DNA of 64,000 bases from DASSUW01 sp963774155 (GTDB lineage: Bacteria; Actinomycetota; Thermoleophilia; Solirubrobacterales; Solirubrobacteraceae), in assembly GCA_963774155.1 (NCBI GenBank), contig CAVZDW010000004.1, positions 620,001 to 684,000 of the forward strand, read 5' to 3'. This document shows, piece after piece, positions 16,537 through 25,115 of the stretch. The position numbers and the translations under genes were made by a program. Positions within the stretch are counted from its first letter, which is position 1. Every line of letters starts with the position of its first letter. Below the pieces are notes generated by a model that worked only from the letters and a program-made list of their open reading frames with translations, had not been told where the DNA came from and searched no databases.

Positions 16537-17895
16537 AGCGCCCTGCGCCGTGCGGTCGAGATCGCGGAGGCCCACCTCGACGGGCTGGGCTCGCGACCCG
16601 TGGGCGCCTCGACGAGCTACGAGGACGTCGTCGCGGCGCTCGACGAGCCGCTGCCCGAGCAGGGCGAGGATCCGACCGAGGTGATCGAGCGGCTCGCCGC
16701 GGTGGCGGGCCCCGCCACCGTCGCCTCGCCCGGCCCGCGGTACTTCGGCTTCGTCACCGGCGGCGCCCTGCCCGCCGCGCTGGCCGCCGACTGGCTCGTC
16801 TCGGCGTGGGATCAGAACGCGTTCAGCCGCGTCAGCTCACCGGCGGCGGCCGCCGTCGAGGCCGTGGCCGAGCGCTGGGTGCTGGAGGCGCTCGGGCTGC
16901 CGGCTTCCGCGGGCGTCGGCTTCGCCACCGGCGCCACGATGTCGAACTTCACGTGCATCGCGGCGGCCCGCGGCGCGGTGCTCGCCCGCGAGGGCTGGGA
17001 CGTCGAGGCCGAAGGGCTGGCCGGCGCTCCGCCGATCCGCGTGATCGTGGGGGAGCAGGTCCACGCGGCGATGCTCGTGGCGCTGCGCTACGCCGGGCTC
17101 GGCGCCGGCCGTGCCGTGCGCGTCGACGTGGACGGCGAGGGCGCGATGCTGCCCCACGCCCTCGAGCGCGCGCTCGGCGACGGGCCGACGATCGTCTGCG
17201 CCCAGGCCGGCGAGGTGAACACCGGCGCGTTCGATCCGCTGGAGGAGATCGCCGCGGCGTGCCGCGCGAGCGGCGCGTGGCTGCACGTCGACGGCGCCTT
17301 CGGCATGTGGGCGGCGGCCAGCCCGGAGCTGCGCGGTCTCGTGCGCGGCGCCGACCAGGCCGACTCCTGGGCCGTCGACGCCCACAAGTGGCTCAACGTG
17401 CCGTACGACGGCGGTCTGGCCATCGTCGCCGATCGCGAGGCGCTGCGCACGGCCATGGGCGTGCAGGCGAGCTACCTGCCGCCCGCCGACGGCCGCGAGC
17501 CGATCGCGCACGTCCCGGAGTCCTCGCGGCGCGCGCGGGCGCTCCCGATCTACGCGGCGCTGCGCTCGCTCGGCCGGTCGGGCCTGGCGGAGCTGATCGA
17601 GCGCAACTGCGCGCTGGCCCGGCGCGTGGCGGACGGGGTGGGGCGGCTGCCGGGCGCCGAGGTGCTGAATCACGTCGTGCTCAATCAGGTGCTCGTGCGC
17701 TTCGGTGACGACGACGAGATCACGCGTGCGGTGATCGCCGCCGTGCAGCGCAGCGGCGAGGCGTGGCTCGGCGGAACCGTCTGGCACGGCGTCGCCGCCG
17801 CCCGCGTGTCGGTCTCGAACTGGTCGACGACCGAGGCGGACGTCGACCGGCTCGTCGCCGCCTTCGAGACCGCGCTGGCCGACGCTCGGTCGTAG
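16534..17895 (+). CDS. PLP-dependent decarboxylase/aminotransferase-fold enzyme
   Basis: A 453-residue group II decarboxylase-like protein (aromatic-L-amino-acid/glutamate decarboxylase fold). The PLP lysine lies in DAHKWLNVPYDGG (about residue 287), the cofactor-stacking and Asp region is HVDGAFGMW, and the N-terminal glycine-rich PRYFGFVTGG and FATGATMSNF loops are present. Substrate is not predictable; the family covers glutamate, tyrosine, tryptophan and cysteine-sulfinate. The ATG at 16534 follows a TAGGCT -10 by 6 nt. It lies between two SAH-hydrolase-like genes, which suggests but does not prove a link with sulfur amino acid or methyl-group metabolism. Confidence 0.85.
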   Translation: MSALRRAVEIAEAHLDGLGSRPVGASTSYEDVVAALDEPLPEQGEDPTEVIERLAAVAGPATVASPGPRYFGFVTGGALPAALAADWLVSAWDQNAFSRVSSPAAAAVEAVAERWVLEALGLPASAGVGFATGATMSNFTCIAAARGAVLAREGWDVEAEGLAGAPPIRVIVGEQVHAAMLVALRYAGLGAGRAVRVDVDGEGAMLPHALERALGDGPTIVCAQAGEVNTGAFDPLEEIAAACRASGAWLHVDGAFGMWAAASPELRGLVRGADQADSWAVDAHKWLNVPYDGGLAIVADREALRTAMGVQASYLPPADGREPIAHVPESSRRARALPIYAALRSLGRSGLAELIERNCALARRVADGVGRLPGAEVLNHVVLNQVLVRFGDDDEITRAVIAAVQRSGEAWLGGTVWHGVAAARVSVSNWSTTEADVDRLVAAFETALADARS

Positions 17896-17906
17896 TCTGA
17901 GCGGCC

Positions 17907-19160
17907 ATGGCCGCATCGGACGTCGCCGACACCCGGCTCGCTGACGCCGGCGAAGCCCGGATCGAATGGGCCGATCAGCAGATGCCCGTGCTGCGCTCGA
18001 TCCGCGAGCGCTTCGCCCGGGATCGCCCGCTCGACGGCCTCGTGGTGGGCGCCTGCCTGCACGTGACGTCCGAGACCGCCTGCCTGGTCCGCACCCTGGC
18101 CGCCGGCGGCGCCGAGGTGGCGCTCTGCGCGTCGAACCCGTTCGCGACGCAGGACGACGTCGCCGCCGCGCTCGCGGCCTCGGGCTACGAGGTCCATGCC
18201 GTCCGGGGCGACAGCGCGGAGTCGTGGGCCGCCCACGTGGCCGCGGTGGTGGCGCGGGCGCCGCGGATCACGCTCGACGACGGGGCCGACCTCCTGACCG
18301 CGCTCCACCTCGCCCGGCCCGACCTGCTCGACGGGCTGATCGGCGGGACCGAGGAGACGACCACGGGGCTCGTCCGGCTGCGTGCGCTGCACGCCGAGGG
18401 CAAGCTCGCGTGCCCGGTCGTCGCGGTCAACGAGGCGTTCACCGAGCGCGCCTTCAACGATCGCTTCGGCACCGGCCAGTCGGCGCTCGACGGCATCCTG
18501 CGCACCACCAACCTCCTGCTCGCCGGGCGCACGCTCGTGGTGCTCGGCTACGGCTGGGCGGGGAAGGGGATCGCCCAGCGGGCCGACGGGCTGGGCGCCT
18601 CGGTGATCGTCTGCGAGGTCGACCCCCTGCGCGCGCTGGAGGCGCGCATGGACGGCTTCGAGGTGCTCCCCGCGCTCGAGGCGGCCGTCCGCGGGGACGT
18701 GTTCGTCACGGTCACGGGCGGGCGCGGCGCGCTGCGCGGCGAGCACTTCGCTCGCATGAAGGACGGCGCCGTGCTGGCCAACGCCGGCCACTTCGACGTG
18801 GAGATCGACATCGCCGCCCTGCAGGCCGAAGCGTCGGGCGTGCGCGAGATCCGGCCGCTCGTGGAGCAGTACACGCTGGGCGCCCGGCGCCTGAACCTGC
18901 TGGCCCGTGGCCGGGTCGTGAACCTGGCGGCCGCCGAGGGGCACCCCGCGGCGGTCATGGACATCTCCTTCGCCCTGCAGGCGCTGGCCGCCGAGGAGCT
19001 CGCCCGCAGCAGCGGCGAGCTCGCGCCCGGCGTGCATCCCGTGCCGGATCGCATCGACCGCGAGGTCGCGACGCTCAAGCTCGCCTCGCTCGGCGTCGAG
19101 ATCGACACGCTGAGCCCGGAGCAGGAGCGCTACCTGCGCGGGTGGCGAGGGGTAGATTGA
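17907..19160 (+). CDS. Divergent S-adenosylhomocysteine-hydrolase-like protein
   Basis: A 417-residue AdoHcyase-fold protein of the shorter archaeal/Thermotoga-like class (FGTGQSALDGILRTTNLLLA). It keeps the NAD motif GYGWAGKG (about 214-221), CLHVT with H52, TEETTTG with E150, the DDGAD loop and NAGHFDVEID. The segment that carries the catalytic Lys-Asp-Asn in true hydrolases (TKSKFDN in the neighbouring AhcY) reads TERAFND here, so Lys becomes E180, Asp becomes N184 and Asn becomes D185. It also lacks the C-terminal Lys/Tyr tail, as short forms do. A changed substrate or a regulatory/NAD-binding role is likely. A TAGTCT -10 ends 8 nt before the ATG. It overlaps the uridylyltransferase gene by 4 nt. 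Confidence 0.85.
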   Translation: MAASDVADTRLADAGEARIEWADQQMPVLRSIRERFARDRPLDGLVVGACLHVTSETACLVRTLAAGGAEVALCASNPFATQDDVAAALAASGYEVHAVRGDSAESWAAHVAAVVARAPRITLDDGADLLTALHLARPDLLDGLIGGTEETTTGLVRLRALHAEGKLACPVVAVNEAFTERAFNDRFGTGQSALDGILRTTNLLLAGRTLVVLGYGWAGKGIAQRADGLGASVIVCEVDPLRALEARMDGFEVLPALEAAVRGDVFVTVTGGRGALRGEHFARMKDGAVLANAGHFDVEIDIAALQAEASGVREIRPLVEQYTLGARRLNLLARGRVVNLAAAEGHPAAVMDISFALQALAAEELARSSGELAPGVHPVPDRIDREVATLKLASLGVEIDTLSPEQERYLRGWRGVD

Positions 19161-20524
19161 GCGCGGTGGACGGGCTGACCGCCTCCATCGAGAAGATGCG
19201 CAAGGCGGGGCTGCCCGAGCCGGCCATCGACACCTTCTCGCACTACTACCGCCAGCTCGCGGAGGGCGAGACGGGGATGCTCCCGGAGTCGGACATCGAG
19301 CCGGTGGGCGACCTCCAGGACCTCGACTCGCTGCCCGACTCGGACGCTCCGCTCGATCAGGCGGTGGTGCTGAAGCTCAACGGCGGGCTCGGCACGAGCA
19401 TGGGCATGACCCAGGCCAAGTCGCTGATCGAGGCCAAGGACGGGCTGACCTTCCTCGACGTGCTGGTCAAGCAGGTGCTGCATCTGCGCGAGCAGTGGGG
19501 GGCCCGCCTGCCGCTGGTGCTGATGAACTCGTTCTACACGCACGACGCGTCGCTCGAGGCGCTCTCCCGGCACGCGGACATCGGCTCCGACGTGCCGCCG
19601 GACTTCGTCCAGCACAAGGAGCCGAAGCTCCGCGTCGACGACCTCATGCCGGTCGAGTGGCCCGACGATCCGTCGCTCGAGTGGTGCCCGCCCGGCCACG
19701 GCGACCTCTACACGGCGCTGCTGACCTCGGGGATGCTCGAGGCGCTGCGGGAGGGCGGCTACCGCTACGCGTTCGTCTCCAACTCGGACAACCTCGGGGC
19801 GGTGCTCGAGCCGCGGATCCTCGCCTGGATGGCGCGCGAGGGGCTGCCGTTCGTGATGGAGGTGACGGACCGGACGGAGGCCGACCGCAAGGGCGGCCAC
19901 ATCGCCCACGTCCCCGGCGGCGGCTACGTCCTGCGCGAGACGGCCCAGACGCCGCAGGAGGATCTCGAGGCGCTGCAGGACATCACGCGCCACCGGTACG
20001 TGAACACCAACAACCTGTGGGTCGACCTGCACGCGCTCGCGGACGTCATGCGCGAGCGGGACGGCGTGCTCGGCCTGCCGCTGATCGTCAACCGCAAGAC
20101 CGTCGATCCCGGCGACAAGTCGACGCCGGAGGTCTTCCAGCTCGAGACCGCGATGGGCGCGGCCATCGGCGTGTTCGACGGCGCGCAGCCGGTCCGCGTG
20201 CCCCGCAGCCGCTTCTCGCCGGTGAAGACGACCGAGGACCTCCTGGCCCTGCGCTCGGACGCCTACGTTCTGGCCGACGACGCGCAGGTGGAGCTCGCCG
20301 AGGCCCGCTCCGGCACTCCGCCGGTGGTGGACCTCGACGACGAGCACTTCAAGCTCCTGCGCGACTTCGACGCCCACTTCCCTGCGGGCGCCCCCTCCCT
20401 GGTGGACTGCGAACGGCTCGCCGTGGAGGGCGACGTGACGTTCGGCCGGAACGTGGTCGTGCGCGGCGTCGTGACGGTCAGCGGGCCGCGGCAGATCGAG
20501 GACGGCGCGGTGCTCGAGGGCTGA
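19157..20524 (+). CDS. UTP-glucose-1-phosphate uridylyltransferase, UGP2 (eukaryotic-like) type
   Basis: A 455-residue enzyme making UDP-glucose from UTP and glucose-1-phosphate, which would feed Ugd at 3.5 kb. The nucleotide-binding motif is LKLNGGLGTSMG (about residues 71-82) with TQAKSLIEAKDG; other family motifs are PPGHGDLY, VSNSDNLGA, KGGHIAHV and the sugar-site NTNNLWVDL. This is the UGP2/UDPGP family rather than bacterial GalU. The TTG at 19157 overlaps the upstream stop and has GAGGGG 5 nt before it; a GTG at 19166 is the alternative start. The 3' end overlaps the opposing hydrolase gene by 47 nt. Confidence 0.87.
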   Translation: MSAVDGLTASIEKMRKAGLPEPAIDTFSHYYRQLAEGETGMLPESDIEPVGDLQDLDSLPDSDAPLDQAVVLKLNGGLGTSMGMTQAKSLIEAKDGLTFLDVLVKQVLHLREQWGARLPLVLMNSFYTHDASLEALSRHADIGSDVPPDFVQHKEPKLRVDDLMPVEWPDDPSLEWCPPGHGDLYTALLTSGMLEALREGGYRYAFVSNSDNLGAVLEPRILAWMAREGLPFVMEVTDRTEADRKGGHIAHVPGGGYVLRETAQTPQEDLEALQDITRHRYVNTNNLWVDLHALADVMRERDGVLGLPLIVNRKTVDPGDKSTPEVFQLETAMGAAIGVFDGAQPVRVPRSRFSPVKTTEDLLALRSDAYVLADDAQVELAEARSGTPPVVDLDDEHFKLLRDFDAHFPAGAPSLVDCERLAVEGDVTFGRNVVVRGVVTVSGPRQIEDGAVLEG

Positions 20525-21306
20525 CGGCGCGGCGCGCGAAGGCCGCGATGTCGGCCGCCACGCGGTGGGGCTGCTCCCAGTGCAGGGCGTGGCCGAGGCC
20601 GGAGTGGACGAGCAGCTCCGACCCCGGGATGGCCGCGGCCAGGCTCGCCTGCTCCTCGAGCGGGCAGATGTCGTCGCGGTCGCCCCACAGCACGAGCGTC
20701 GGCGCCTCGATCGTCGCGGTCTCGGTGGGCACCGGGCGCCTCGGCGAGCTCGCGGAGGACCTGCTGCCAGACGCGGGCGGGCAGCTTCCGGCTCTCGCCG
20801 CAGACCATGTCGAGGAACGCGGGCGGGATCGGCTGGGCGAGCGTGCTGAGCTGGAACTCGCGGACGAACTCGGGGTCGACGGGGTCGGTGAGCTCGTCCA
20901 CCGCGGCGAGGAGCGGCGCGATGGCCGGATTGTCGCGCGTGGAGCGGAACGCGCCCATGAGCACGAGGCCGCGGACACGGTCCGGGTGGTCGACGGCGAG
21001 CTGCTGGGCCGTGTAGCTGCCGGCCGAGTGGCCGACGATCACGGCGGCCTCGATGTCGCGGTCGTCGAGGTGGGCGACCACGTCGCCGGCCAGGGTGCCG
21101 GGCGTGTACGCGTTCTCGCCGTGCGGGCGGGGCGCGTCGCCGTGGCCGCGGGTGGTGAGCGCGGTCGCGCGGAGGTCGCGGGGGAGGTGGGCGAGCAGCG
21201 GCTCGTACGAGCGGTGGGAGTCGCTGTAGCCGTGCAGGAGGATCACCGGGATGCCGGTGGAGTCGCCCTGCTCGATGTGGGGGAGCTGGATTGGCATGCG
21301 CCGCAT
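20478..21306 (-). pseudogene. Alpha/beta hydrolase (apparent frameshift)
   Basis: An alpha/beta-hydrolase-fold protein, about 275 residues once repaired. The oxyanion-hole segment ILLHGYSDSHRSY, the nucleophile elbow VGHSAGSYT with catalytic Ser, the acid-region motif LWGDRDDICP, and the catalytic His in SGLGHALHWEQP are all present. The first half is in one frame to LRELAEAP and the second continues in another from VPTETATIEAPTL. Deleting one base near 20735 rejoins them, so a sequencing error is more likely than a dead gene. Start is the ATG at 21306 or 21297; neither has a clear Shine-Dalgarno. Substrate unknown. Convergent with the UGP2-type gene and overlapping its 3' end. Confidence 0.78.
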
Positions 21307-21613
21307 GGTCTTGGCGGCGGCCTACGGCTCGGTTACCGAAGGTCTACGAGCGGCGTGCTCCGATCGTCTGTGAGGGACGAACCCCGGCATTGAGGGAGCG
21401 GGATCGGCCGGGACTCTGGAGACGGATCGGCCGGATCGCGGATCGGGCTGGGGTTGCTCGTGCTCGTATAGCGACCGTTCAGCCGCCCCACGTCTTTCCG
21501 GTGCATCAGAATCGCCCGATCCCTCCTCCTTCAATGCCGCCGTTCGCCGGCCGCTGTAACCACCGCCGAGGACACGGTGTATCTCCTATCGACCAGCGGT
21601 CAACAAGGAGAGA
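21307..21613. repeat. Intergenic region with R1-related inverted repeat (copy e)
   Basis: A 307-bp gap between divergent genes. CCGGCATTGAGGGAGCGGGA at about 21384-21403 and, in inverse orientation, CCGATCCCTCCTCCTTCAAT at 21516-21535 are the right-hand ends of the R1 element facing each other. The segment between contains GATCGGCCGGATCGCGGATC, itself nearly palindromic. No open frame is credible here. The last 70 bp should hold the promoter of the phosphotransferase gene. Confidence 0.5.
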
Positions 21614-22309
21614 GTGTCAGCCATGTCCGCCCCACGTGAGAAGACCTTCCTGCTCGCCCGCCCGGAAGCGCGCGTGCTCGACTGGATCGCCCGTCGCCTG
21701 CCGGCGGGCGTCATGCCCGATCACCTGACGGCGCTCGGCGTGGTCGCGGCGATCGGGATCGCGACCGCCTACGCGCTCTCGAACCGCGACCCGGTCTGGT
21801 TGTGGGCGGCGAGCGGGCTGCTCGTCGTGCACTGGCTGGGCGACTCGCTCGACGGCACGCTCGCGCGGGTGCGGCGCAGCGAGCGCCCGCGCTACGGCTA
21901 CTACCTCGACCATCTCGTCGACGCCGTCGCGACGGTGCTCATCGGCCTCGGGCTCGGCCTGTCGCCGTACATGCTGCTCGCCACCGGCCTCGTGATCGTC
22001 GTCGCGTACCTGGTGCTCTCGATCAACACCTACCTCGAGACGAACGCGCTCGGCGTCTTCTCGCTCGGCTACGGGCGGCTCGGGCCGACCGAGGCGCGGC
22101 TCGGCCTGATCGCCCTCAACACGGTGCTGGCGCTCGGCCTCGCGCCGCAGGTGACGATCGCCGGGCTCGGCGTGACCGTGCTCGACGCGGCCGGCCTGGC
22201 CATCGCCGGCCTGATGCTCGTGGCCGTGGGCGTCCGCGCGTCGCGGAACCTGCGCGAGCTGGCGCGGCGGGAGCCGGCGCAGCGGCCGGCGCCTCAGACG
22301 GCGCCGTAG
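21614..22309 (+). CDS. CDP-alcohol phosphatidyltransferase family protein
   Basis: A 231-residue integral membrane enzyme with about six hydrophobic segments. The family motif D-G-x2-A-R-x8-G-x3-D-x3-D is visible as DSLDGTLARVRRS followed by GYYLDHLVD (about residues 77-101). It would transfer a phospho-alcohol from CDP-linked lipid to an acceptor such as inositol phosphate or glycerol phosphate; which one is unclear. The GTG at 21614 has AAGGAG only 3 nt upstream, and the ATG at 21623 has it 12 nt upstream, so the start is ambiguous. The 3' end overlaps the opposing ctaG-like gene by 16 nt. Confidence 0.82.
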   Translation: MSAMSAPREKTFLLARPEARVLDWIARRLPAGVMPDHLTALGVVAAIGIATAYALSNRDPVWLWAASGLLVVHWLGDSLDGTLARVRRSERPRYGYYLDHLVDAVATVLIGLGLGLSPYMLLATGLVIVVAYLVLSINTYLETNALGVFSLGYGRLGPTEARLGLIALNTVLALGLAPQVTIAGLGVTVLDAAGLAIAGLMLVAVGVRASRNLRELARREPAQRPAPQTAP

Positions 22310-23112
22310 CGCTCGGCGCGCTGGTCCTCGGCCTCGGACTCGGCCAGCATGCGGAAGAAGAGATACGCGAGCGCGATCCCCATCACGATCGACTGCTCGA
22401 GGGCCATCACGAGCCCGGCGACGTGCTGGTCGTCGATCGGGCTCAGGCCCCACTTCGTGCCCTGCCAGTCGTAGGCGTAGAGCAGTTCGGGCGAGAAGGC
22501 GAGCAGGATTCCGAGGAAGCCGACGAGGAGCTTCGTCGACGCCATGTAGAGGATCGGCCCGAGCCCGGAGAGCCGGAGCCGCGACCGGATGGGCGACAGC
22601 AGGTGCCACCAGTACAGGAGGCCGGCGGCGGCGAACGACAGGTGCTCGAGCGTGTGGATCACGGGGGTCTCGAGCGCTGCGTCGTACAGCGCGGGCACGT
22701 GCCACAGCCACATCACGCCGACGTAGGCGACGACGCCGAACGCCGGATGCCCGAACGGCCCCGCCGCGCGCTCGATCCGGTGGATCCGCTTGGTCGCCGG
22801 CCGCAGGATCCACTTCGTCAGCGCCAGCGTCAGGAAGATCGGCGCCAGGTCGGCGATCAGCAGGTGCTGGACCATGTGGAACGTCGCGAACTGCTCCCCG
22901 AGCGTGTCGATGGGCGAGATCAGCGCCACGAACAGGGTCAGGATCCCCGCCGCCCACAGCGCCGCCCGGCCCCAGCCGGCCGCCCGCGCGCCACCCTGAG
23001 CGCGAGCACGCCGCCAGCGCAGCCCGTAGACCAGGCCGTACGCGACCAACGACGCGATGACGATCGGCGCGAAGCTCCACGAGGTGTCCACGGCCTGCGA
23101 CACGCGGGCCAT
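22294..23112 (-). CDS. ctaG: CtaG-family cytochrome c oxidase assembly protein
   Basis: A 272-residue polytopic membrane protein of the caa3-type CtaG family, needed in Bacillus for assembly of cytochrome caa3 oxidase. About seven hydrophobic helices are visible. Conserved motifs include FHMVQHLLIADLAP, MWLWHVPALYDAAL, HTLEHLSFAAAGLLYWW, and DDQHVAGLVMALEQS, with His residues that may bind copper or haem. The ATG at 23112 was preferred to an in-frame GTG at 23118; neither has a strong Shine-Dalgarno. No oxidase subunit genes lie nearby, so it is probably an isolated copy. Confidence 0.85.
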   Translation of the reverse strand: MARVSQAVDTSWSFAPIVIASLVAYGLVYGLRWRRARAQGGARAAGWGRAALWAAGILTLFVALISPIDTLGEQFATFHMVQHLLIADLAPIFLTLALTKWILRPATKRIHRIERAAGPFGHPAFGVVAYVGVMWLWHVPALYDAALETPVIHTLEHLSFAAAGLLYWWHLLSPIRSRLRLSGLGPILYMASTKLLVGFLGILLAFSPELLYAYDWQGTKWGLSPIDDQHVAGLVMALEQSIVMGIALAYLFFRMLAESEAEDQRAERYGAV

Positions 23113-23160
23113 TGTCACAGCGTCCGACCACGTGCGACCGCACGTCGGCGGCCCGGTGGG

Positions 23161-23847
23161 TCAGAGGGTGCGCGTGTACGTGAGCGCGAGCACCTCCTGG
23201 CAGCCGCCGGCGAGGAGCGCCTGGGCGCACGCGTCGAGCGTCGTGCCGGTCGTGTGGACGTCGTCGACGAGCAGCGCGCGCCGGGGTGGTGGTGGCGCGC
23301 GCAGCTCGATCGCCAGCCGTCCCGCGCGGCGGCGCTGCGCTCGCGTGGCGCCGACCTGGCGGCTCGCCCGGTCACGGCGGCGCAGGCAGTCGCGCTCCTC
23401 GATCGCGAGGCGCCGCGCCAGCGCGGCCGAGAGCAGGCCCGCGGGATCGAAGCCGCGGCGCCGCTCGCGGAGCCCGTGGGCCGGCACGGGCACGAGCACG
23501 CCGCCGCGCCGCAGGTCGGCGGGCAGGTTGGCCGCGATATGCGCCGCCATCAGCCCGGCCACGGGCAGCGCGCCGCGGAACTTCAGCGCGGCGACGAGCT
23601 CGCGCGCCACCCCGTCGTGGGCCAGCGGCGCCCACGCGCGCACGAACGCCTGGCCCGCGGCCGGACAGCCGCGGCGACGATGCGAGGGCAGCCCGCACCG
23701 CGGGCACGGCCGCGCCGGCAGCCACGGCAGCGCCCGCACGCACTCGGCGCACAGCCTCAGCTCGGCCCGTGGCAGCGCGGCACGGCAGACCACACACGCG
23801 GGCGGGACCACGATGGCGACGAGCTCGGCGAGCAGTGACGAGGGCAC
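23161..23847 (-). CDS. ComF family protein (ComFC-like phosphoribosyltransferase fold)
   Basis: A 228-residue double-zinc-finger and phosphoribosyltransferase-fold protein related to ComFC, which acts in DNA uptake in competent bacteria. Four Cys pairs near the N-terminus (PPACVVC, LCAEC, PCPRCG, RGCP) can form the zinc site. The PRPP-binding loop LLVDDVHTTGTT is near residue 195, and VPVPAHGLRERRRGF is the family's other signature. The GTG at 23847 was chosen because the protein then starts as relatives do (VPSSLLAEL); a TTG at 23883 would add 12 basic residues. Its presence does not by itself show natural competence. Confidence 0.82.
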   Translation of the reverse strand: MPSSLLAELVAIVVPPACVVCRAALPRAELRLCAECVRALPWLPARPCPRCGLPSHRRRGCPAAGQAFVRAWAPLAHDGVARELVAALKFRGALPVAGLMAAHIAANLPADLRRGGVLVPVPAHGLRERRRGFDPAGLLSAALARRLAIEERDCLRRRDRASRQVGATRAQRRRAGRLAIELRAPPPPRRALLVDDVHTTGTTLDACAQALLAGGCQEVLALTYTRTL

Positions 23848-23907
23848 GCGTCGGAGCGTCCCGCTTCGCCTGTGACGGAACAACGCGCGATCGTGTCGAT
23901 TCTGCGG

Positions 23908-23966
23908 CGGGGCGGTTGACGAACCCCGGCGCTGGGGGTCTGGCGGGGCGGTTGACGAACCCCGGC
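23908..23966. repeat. Two identical 23-nt direct repeats, 36 nt apart
   Basis: The block containing GGCGGTTGACGAACCCCGGC occurs at 23908-23930 and again at 23944-23966. The sequence resembles the outer end of the R1 element (GTTGACG...CCCCGGC), so this may be a duplicated R1 end. It lies between the divergent ComF and methyltransferase genes. Confidence 0.6.
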
Positions 23967-24040
23967 AGGTGGGGGAGGTGAGGGGTCGGCCGGGGGTTCT
24001 CCGCCGCGCATCCTGCCCCGCTGTCGTCAGACAACAGCTA

Positions 24041-24144
24041 GGCAGGACGCGGGCGCCGATTTCTCGCGGGCGATCAGTCGGCAGGACGCGGGCGCAGATT
24101 TCTCGCGGGCGATCAGTCGGCAGGCCGCGGGCGCAGATTTCTCG
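24041..24144. repeat. 39-nt tandem repeat, about 2.7 units
   Basis: Units start at 24041, 24080 and 24119 with GGCAGGACGCGGGCGC, then GATTTCTCGCGGGCGATCAG. The first two are full length with one small difference and the third breaks off after TTTCTCG. The units are contiguous without spacers. An R1 core hairpin (GTCCTGC...GCAGGAC) follows at about 24150-24187, so the array seems to have grown inside an R1 copy. Confidence 0.75.
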
Positions 24145-24149
24145 CTGCC

Positions 24150-24281
24150 GTCCTGCTTTGAGGTCACGGTGTGACCCTTAGGCAGGACGAAGGGCCGATT
24201 CCTCGGGCGCCCGCGCCACCGCGCGGCCCCGCGAAGACCAATCACGCCGGCGCCCCCGCTCCCGTACCCAGCCGCAGTTGG
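24150..24281 (-). repeat. R1-related segments (copy f, expanded)
   Basis: GTCCTGCTTTGAGGTCACGG followed by TGACCCTTAGGCAGGAC (24150-24187) matches the inner hairpin of R1. GTACCCAGCCGCAGTTG at about 24264-24280 matches the reverse complement of its left end. The order fits one R1 copy in reverse orientation that has been stretched by unrelated sequence. Confidence 0.5.
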
Positions 24282-24311
24282 CCGGGGCAGCCACGACCTA
24301 CGATGTCGCCC

Positions 24312-25115
24312 GTGCACAGCAGCAGCAACAGCCTGCTCCGCGACTACAGCCGCCAGGCCCAGACCTACGACTCCACCCGCGCCGCCAGCCCCTCGGTGCT
24401 CGGGCCGCTCCGCGAGGCGCTGAAGAACGCGCCCGGCCCCCGGCTGGCCGACATCGGCGGCGGCACCGGCAACTACGCGCAGGCGCTGCAGCACGACGGC
24501 TGGGACCCGGTCGTCATCGACCGCGAGCCCGCGATGCTCGCCCACGCGAGGGCCAAGGGCCTCGCCACGATCGAGGCCGACGCGCAGCGCCTCCCGCTCC
24601 AAGACGAATCCGTCGACGCGGCGATGCTCGTCTCCATGCTCCACCACGTCGAGGACCCGGCCACGGCGATCCGCGAAGCGACGAGGATCCTCAAGCCCGA
24701 CGGCCGCCTCGCGCTGATGGTCTTCACCCGCGAGGACCTCGAGCAGTCCTGGCTGCTCGACTACTTCCCGACCACCCGCGCCTGGATGGAGCAATCCCAC
24801 CCGCCGCTCCACGAGCTCGAGAAGCTCCTCCCGGGCGCGCGACGGCTCGAGATCACGTACACCGACCTCGAGGACGGCTCACTGGCCGCGCTCGAAGCCC
24901 ATCCCGAGCTGATCGTCGACCCGAGCTGGCACCGCCAGACGAGCTACTTCGAGCGCCTCGCGAAGCACCACCCGGACGAGCTGAGAAGCGGGCTCGCCCG
25001 CATCCAGCACGACCTCGACAACCACCAGGCGCCGAACCGGCCCGGCAGGGCGACGGTGCTGGCCTACGCCAAGACGCGGCCGGCTTCGTCCGCCCACTCG
25101 AGCGCGGCGCGGTAG
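24312..25115 (+). CDS. Class I SAM-dependent methyltransferase
   Basis: A 267-residue methyltransferase of the UbiE/Methyltransf_11 type. The SAM-binding motif I is ADIGGGTGNYAQAL (about residues 44-57), the acidic ribose contact is VIDREPAM, and motif IV is AAMLVSMLHHVEDPA. The GTG at 24312 was chosen because TACGAT (24299-24304) ends 7 nt upstream, matching the leaderless layout seen elsewhere; the ATG at 24303 overlaps that -10. The acceptor substrate is unknown. The 3' end overlaps the opposing HDOD gene by 52 nt. Confidence 0.82.
   Translation: MHSSSNSLLRDYSRQAQTYDSTRAASPSVLGPLREALKNAPGPRLADIGGGTGNYAQALQHDGWDPVVIDREPAMLAHARAKGLATIEADAQRLPLQDESVDAAMLVSMLHHVEDPATAIREATRILKPDGRLALMVFTREDLEQSWLLDYFPTTRAWMEQSHPPLHELEKLLPGARRLEITYTDLEDGSLAALEAHPELIVDPSWHRQTSYFERLAKHHPDELRSGLARIQHDLDNHQAPNRPGRATVLAYAKTRPASSAHSSAAR

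Noticed and set aside
24041..24144. Possible CRISPR array
   Set aside because: The 39-nt units are contiguous with no spacers, and no cas genes are nearby.
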